This document shows, piece after piece, positions 4,817 through 7,362 of a stretch of 7,362 bases of DNA. The position numbers and the translations under genes are program-made. Below the pieces are notes generated by a model that saw nothing but the letters and a program-made list of their open reading frames with translations, did not search any database and had not been told where the DNA came from. Where the stretch lies: assembly GCA_003476705.1 (NCBI GenBank), contig DMVM01000140.1, positions 1 through 7,362 on the forward strand, written 5' to 3'. How positions within the stretch are numbered: position 1 is the stretch's first letter; each line of letters starts with the position of its first letter. The stretch is from Coprothermobacter sp. (GTDB lineage Bacteria > Coprothermobacterota > Coprothermobacteria > Coprothermobacterales > Coprothermobacteraceae).

Positions 4817-6562
4817 ATGGACAAGGTAACTGTGACCATAGATGGCATTACTCTAGAGGTTCCAAGTAATTACACCGTTTTGCAAGCTTGCCGAGAAGCA
4901 GGCATTGACATACCCACATTGTGTTATGCAGAAGTGATCAACGAGATTGGTTCCTGCCGACTGTGCGTGGTAGAAATCGATGGCGTTAGGAATTTACCCG
5001 CATCTTGCATTTATCCGGTACAGCATGGTATGAACATTCGTACCAATACGCCCCGGGTCAGAGAAGCACGCAGAGTAAACCTGGAGCTTATTCTTTCCAA
5101 TCATGACCGGAATTGCCTTACCTGCATCAGAAATACCAAGTGTGAGCTACAGGATTTGGCAGAACGATTTGGCATTGCTGACATTGAATTCCAAGGCGAA
5201 GACGTGAACTACCCCTTGGACGATGTTTCACCTGCCATTGTCAGGAATCCAAACAAGTGCGTCCTGTGCCGCAGGTGCATTGCAGAATGTCAGGAAGTAC
5301 AGAATGTTTTTGCCATAGGTGCTGTTAACAGAGGTTTTGACACATTGGTTTCTTCACCTTTCTATGTGAGTCTGAATGATTCTCCTTGCATAAGTTGTGG
5401 TCAATGCATAACCGCTTGTCCCACAGGAGCTCTGTACGAAAAAGACCACATCCAGAGGGTCTACAGGGCTCTAGCTGACAAACGTAAACATGTTGTGGTT
5501 CAAACAGCGCCTGCAGTAAGAGTGGGTTTGGGTGAGGAATTTGGCATGCCTGTGGGCAGCATAGTCACTGGAAAAATGGTAGCTGCCCTGAGGCGATTGG
5601 GCTTTGAAGTAGTCTTCGATACGGACTTTGCTGCTGACCTTACCATCATGGAAGAAGGTTCTGAGCTTATTGAAAGGCTTAAATATGGTGGGAAGTTGCC
5701 CATGATCACTTCCTGCAGCCCGGGTTGGATTAACTTCTGCGAAAAGTACTATCCGGATTTCATGGAAAACTTGTCCACGTGCAAATCGCCACACATGATG
5801 CTGGGTGCGTTAATCAAGACGTACTACGCTGAGAAGATGGGCTGGAACCCAGAAGATGTGTATGTGGTTTCGGTCATGCCCTGCACAGCAAAGAAGGTTG
5901 AAATTGAAAGGCCTGAAAACATGCACGATGGAATACAGGATGTTGACGCAGTCCTTACCACACGCGAGCTAGCACGCATGATTAAGGAAGCTGGTATTGA
6001 TTTCGTTAACCTGCCTGATGAGGAATTTGATCAGCCACTGGGTATGTCCACAGGTGCTGCAGTAATATTTGGTGCCACTGGTGGTGTCATGGAAGCAGCT
6101 TTGAGAACCGTAAGCGAAATTGTTGAAGGCAAACCGTTGGACAAGATTGACTTTGAAGAGGTCAGGGGTCTTGAGGGTGTAAGAGAGGCTACCGTAACTG
6201 TGGATGGGCTGGATCTAAAGCTTGCCATTGTAAACGGAACTGGTAATGCAAAGAAGCTCTTGGACAAGATCAGAAGCGGCGAAGTCGAGTACCACTTCAT
6301 TGAAATCATGGGATGCCCTGGTGGTTGCATCACAGGTGGTGGACAGCCCATACACCATCCTAATGAGATGGCCGAAGTTAGAAAACTAAGAGCTGCCGCC
6401 ATCTATCAGGCCGATAAGAATCTTCCTTTACGAAAATCCCATGAAAACCCAGCCATAAAGCAAATTTACGAGGAGTACCTTGGACATCCTTTGGGTGAAA
6501 AGTCTCACCACCTGCTCCATACCCAGTATACTTCGAAGCCGCTTTACAGGGTGACCAGATAG
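4817..6562 (+). CDS. hydA: [FeFe]-hydrogenase catalytic subunit HydA (multimeric, NAD-linked type)
   Basis: A 581-residue enzyme that interconverts protons and H2. Domains in order: plant-type 2Fe-2S (C36, C47, C50, C64); His-ligated 4Fe-4S (H96, C100, C103, C109); two 4Fe-4S ferredoxin clusters (C148/151/154/158 and C191/194/197/201); H-cluster domain (about 224-515) with L1 TSCSPGW (298-304), L2 MPCTAKKVE (C356) and L3 IEIMGCPGGCITGGGQP (C500, C504); and a C-terminal small-subunit-like helical tail (about 520-581). Proton-path residues known from clostridial CpI appear conserved (E280, E283, R287, C300, S320). L1 usually reads TSCCPGW; here its second cysteine is serine (AGC codon). The protein lacks the extra C-terminal 2Fe-2S domain of the Thermotoga enzyme. 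AAAGGAGGT lies 9 bases before the ATG; the gene ends in tandem TAG stops. With HydB and HydC it should form a soluble cytoplasmic bifurcating complex; bifurcation is inferred from family and operon. Confidence 0.96.
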   Translation: MDKVTVTIDGITLEVPSNYTVLQACREAGIDIPTLCYAEVINEIGSCRLCVVEIDGVRNLPASCIYPVQHGMNIRTNTPRVREARRVNLELILSNHDRNCLTCIRNTKCELQDLAERFGIADIEFQGEDVNYPLDDVSPAIVRNPNKCVLCRRCIAECQEVQNVFAIGAVNRGFDTLVSSPFYVSLNDSPCISCGQCITACPTGALYEKDHIQRVYRALADKRKHVVVQTAPAVRVGLGEEFGMPVGSIVTGKMVAALRRLGFEVVFDTDFAADLTIMEEGSELIERLKYGGKLPMITSCSPGWINFCEKYYPDFMENLSTCKSPHMMLGALIKTYYAEKMGWNPEDVYVVSVMPCTAKKVEIERPENMHDGIQDVDAVLTTRELARMIKEAGIDFVNLPDEEFDQPLGMSTGAAVIFGATGGVMEAALRTVSEIVEGKPLDKIDFEEVRGLEGVREATVTVDGLDLKLAIVNGTGNAKKLLDKIRSGEVEYHFIEIMGCPGGCITGGGQPIHHPNEMAEVRKLRAAAIYQADKNLPLRKSHENPAIKQIYEEYLGHPLGEKSHHLLHTQYTSKPLYRVTR

Positions 6563-6567
6563 TAGAG

Positions 6568-6596
6568 AAGGGGCGAGAATGGTTCTCGCCCCTTTT
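6568..6596 (+). terminator. strong rho-independent terminator of the hyd operon
   Basis: AAGGGGCGAGAA (6568-6579) and TTCTCGCCCCTT (6583-6594) form a perfect 12-bp GC-rich stem with a TGG loop, followed by TTTT (6593-6596). It starts 5 bases after the hydA stop. The transporter gene converges on it from the other side. Read on the minus strand the stem is followed by CTTCTC rather than a clean T run, so it serves that gene less well. Confidence 0.93.
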
Positions 6597-6619
6597 AAGG
6601 TTTCAACTGTGTAAAACCC

Positions 6620-7180
6620 TTAAGCCAGTATGAGATTGGCTATTAGTAGCATAACTAAAGCAGTTGCCCATCCCAAGGTTGTGGGTACAGACCATGTCAT
6701 TATTTGCTCTTTAACATCTTCGACGCCCAATAACCTGTTGACAACCCAGAAGTAACTGTCGTTGAAGTACGAGAAAACCATTGCTCCTAAACATGCTGCC
6801 TGTGCCGCTAAAACAGGATTGACATTCATGGTAGCCAATATGGGAGCTGTGATGGAGGCTGAAGTTATCATCGCAACGGTACCGCTTCCTTGGACAAGCC
6901 TTACCAAAGTAGCAACGAAGAACGGTAAAAGTATGGCTGGTAGACCAGTACCTGCGATGAGCTTCGCTACATAGTCACCTGCTCCGCTGTCTCTTAGTAC
7001 TTGTCCCAGAGAGCCTCCAGCACCCGTGATTAGAATGATAATGCCCGCTGAGGAAACGCCTTCTTCCATCAACTTAATAACTTGTGTTCGATCCATTTTG
7101 GGAACCAGGGTGTAGATGGCAATGATCAGCCCTATGCCCACAGCAATAACTGGGCTACCAAAGAAGAGAATGTAATTTAC
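6620..7180 (-). pseudogene. GntP-family gluconate/organic acid transporter, C-terminal fragment cut off by an IS element
   Basis: The minus-strand frame from 7180 down to the TAA at 6620-6622 encodes 186 residues typical of the C-terminal half of GntP permeases: NYILFFGSPVIAVGIGLIIA, then TGAGGSLGQVLRDSG, VRLVQGSGTVAMITSA, FNDSYFWVVNRLLGV and a final hydrophobic helix ending ANLILA. About five hydrophobic segments are visible. Full-length relatives have about 440-450 residues, so more than half is missing. Homologous-looking sequence runs upstream of the GTG at 7141 to about 7180, so that codon is internal rather than a true start. Beyond 7180 the sequence becomes an IS200/IS605 left end. The likely event is insertion into an intact gene, with the N-terminal part lying past the far end of the IS, outside this window. 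GntP proteins are proton symporters for gluconate or related acids; the substrate is not assignable. The fragment is probably not functional. Confidence 0.88.
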
Positions 7181-7194
7181 GATCCCCTGCCGGG

Positions 7195-7218
7195 GAAGCC
7201 CACCCTTTGAAGAGTGGG
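7195..7218 (+). repeat. IS left-end hairpin with GAAG guide candidate at its 5' foot
   Basis: CCCAC (7199-7203) pairs with GTGGG (7214-7218). Beyond a C/A mismatch (7204/7213) two more pairs close a TTGA loop. The stem is directly preceded by GAAG (7195-7198), 14 bases after the TTAC flank. In IS608 the left-end hairpin is preceded by AAAG, which recognises TTAC by base interactions, so the arrangement is equivalent. The shape is clear from the sequence; the guide role is inferred. Confidence 0.65.
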
Positions 7219-7239
7219 ATGAAAGGCATCCTGGCTTAG

Positions 7240-7254
7240 ACTGTTAGATACAGT
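7240..7254. repeat. short inverted repeat upstream of tnpA
   Basis: ACTGT (7240-7244) and ACAGT (7250-7254) are perfect inverted arms around TAGAT. It lies just upstream of the expected -35 position of the tnpA promoter, so it could be an operator or a small second hairpin of the IS end. The arms are short, so chance cannot be excluded. Confidence 0.3.
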
Positions 7255-7275
7255 GCAGAGAACTAGTATTTGTAG

Positions 7276-7281
7276 TATAAT
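7276..7281 (+). promoter_or_regulatory. tnpA promoter -10 element
   Basis: A perfect TATAAT ends 6 bases before the tnpA ATG. The best -35 candidates (7253-7259) are poor. The usual distance from -10 to the transcription start would place the first RNA base at or next to the A of the ATG, giving a leaderless message. Confidence 0.55.
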
Positions 7282-7287
7282 AAAGCC

Positions 7288-7362
7288 ATGAACGGCAAAC
7301 GATGGAAACGATCAGCCACAACAGTATACAACATCGCCTACCACCTCATCTGGTGCCCTAAG
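7288..7362 (+). CDS. tnpA: TnpA, IS200/IS605-family Y1 (HUH) transposase, N-terminal 25 residues
   Basis: The frame opens at ATG 7288 and runs off the window end. The visible part contains YNIAYHLIWCPK, the characteristic first strand of IS200/IS605 TnpA proteins, in which YH(L/I)(I/V)WCPKYR is nearly invariant. TnpA is a dimeric single-strand transposase of about 130-150 residues; its catalytic HUH motif and tyrosine lie further on and are not visible. The start is well fixed: an in-frame TAG lies at 7273-7275 and the codons between it and the ATG (TAT AAT AAA GCC) include no alternative start. There is no Shine-Dalgarno upstream, and a perfect -10 box ends 6 bases before the ATG, so the mRNA may be leaderless. 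The gene runs antisense to the transporter it interrupts. Confidence 0.88.
   Translation, partial: MNGKRWKRSATTVYNIAYHLIWCPK

Larger units (their letters stand above)
7181..7362 (+). mobile_element. IS200/IS605-family insertion sequence, left end and start of tnpA (right side outside window)
   Basis: The transporter coding sequence ends at TTAC (7177-7180), the tetranucleotide after which IS608-type elements insert. It is followed by a subterminal hairpin, about 70 bases of leader and a TnpA start, the layout of an IS200/IS605 left end. No terminal inverted repeat or target duplication is expected, since these single-strand transposases make neither. The exact left boundary is inferred from the TTAC and from the loss of transporter homology. 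Whether a tnpB/omegaRNA gene follows is not visible. Confidence 0.85.

Noticed and set aside
6568..6596. Fully bidirectional terminator serving the transporter gene as well
   Set aside because: On the minus strand the stem is followed by CTTCTC, not a clean T run, so only plus-strand termination is well supported.
6762..6974. Plus-strand open frame across the transporter fragment
   Set aside because: It is antisense to clear GntP coding sequence and encodes nothing recognisable.
6620..7141. An intact 173-residue membrane protein starting at GTG 7141
   Set aside because: GntP-like sequence continues in frame upstream to about 7180 and the family is about 440-450 residues long; the GTG is an internal codon of a truncated gene.
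7217..7231. Second left-end hairpin GGATG/CATCC
   Set aside because: It uses bases of the better-supported CCCAC/GTGGG stem and can only be an alternative fold; there is no evidence that it matters.

Overview
The window looks like a piece of a fermentative, anaerobic, probably thermophilic bacterium of the Firmicutes/Thermotogae/Coprothermobacter kind. The basis is a clostridial-type multi-subunit [FeFe]-hydrogenase locus, an even base composition with AGA/AGG arginine codons, strong AGGAGG ribosome binding sites and an IS200/IS605-family element. Coprothermobacter is my guess for the genus, at low confidence; nothing in the sequence proves it.

Layout. Bases 1-1346 hold the end of an accessory unit: the C-terminal RnfB-type 4Fe-4S domain of a larger protein (probably a sensory-type [FeFe]-hydrogenase homologue), a small DRTGG-like protein and a PHP-type metal-dependent phosphoesterase. 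They are packed end to end in one reading frame and close with a hairpin-plus-T terminator (1346-1369). Bases 1370-1488 are a control region: a candidate Rex (NADH/NAD+ sensor) operator, an extended -10 promoter and a 5'-leader stem-loop. Bases 1489-6562 are a five-gene operon: hydC (NuoE-like), a stand-alone HATPase protein, a small thioredoxin-fold ferredoxin with one ligand cysteine missing, hydB (NuoF-like, FMN/NAD and Fe-S) and hydA ([FeFe]-hydrogenase). A strong 12-bp terminator follows at 6568-6596. Bases 6620-7180, on the minus strand, are the C-terminal 186 codons of a GntP-family transporter. The gene stops abruptly at an IS200/IS605 left end, whose tnpA runs off the right edge.

How the genes work together. 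HydC, HydB and HydA match the trimeric NAD-linked hydrogenases known to bifurcate electrons, making H2 from NADH plus reduced ferredoxin or running in reverse. The HATPase, the 3-Cys ferredoxin, the upstream Fe-S protein, the DRTGG-like protein and the PHP protein are recurrent neighbours of such operons. They look like a redox or H2 signalling module rather than catalytic subunits, but this is inference. A Rex site upstream of hydC would couple expression to the NADH/NAD+ ratio that the enzyme itself discharges.

Most notable points: the candidate Rex operator overlapping the promoter; the hydA L1 motif reading TSCSPGW, where the position matching an H-cluster cysteine ligand is serine; the ferredoxin with three rather than four cysteines; the transporter gene broken 3' of a TTAC target by an IS608-like left end with a matching hairpin and guide candidate; and a tnpA that appears to be leaderless.
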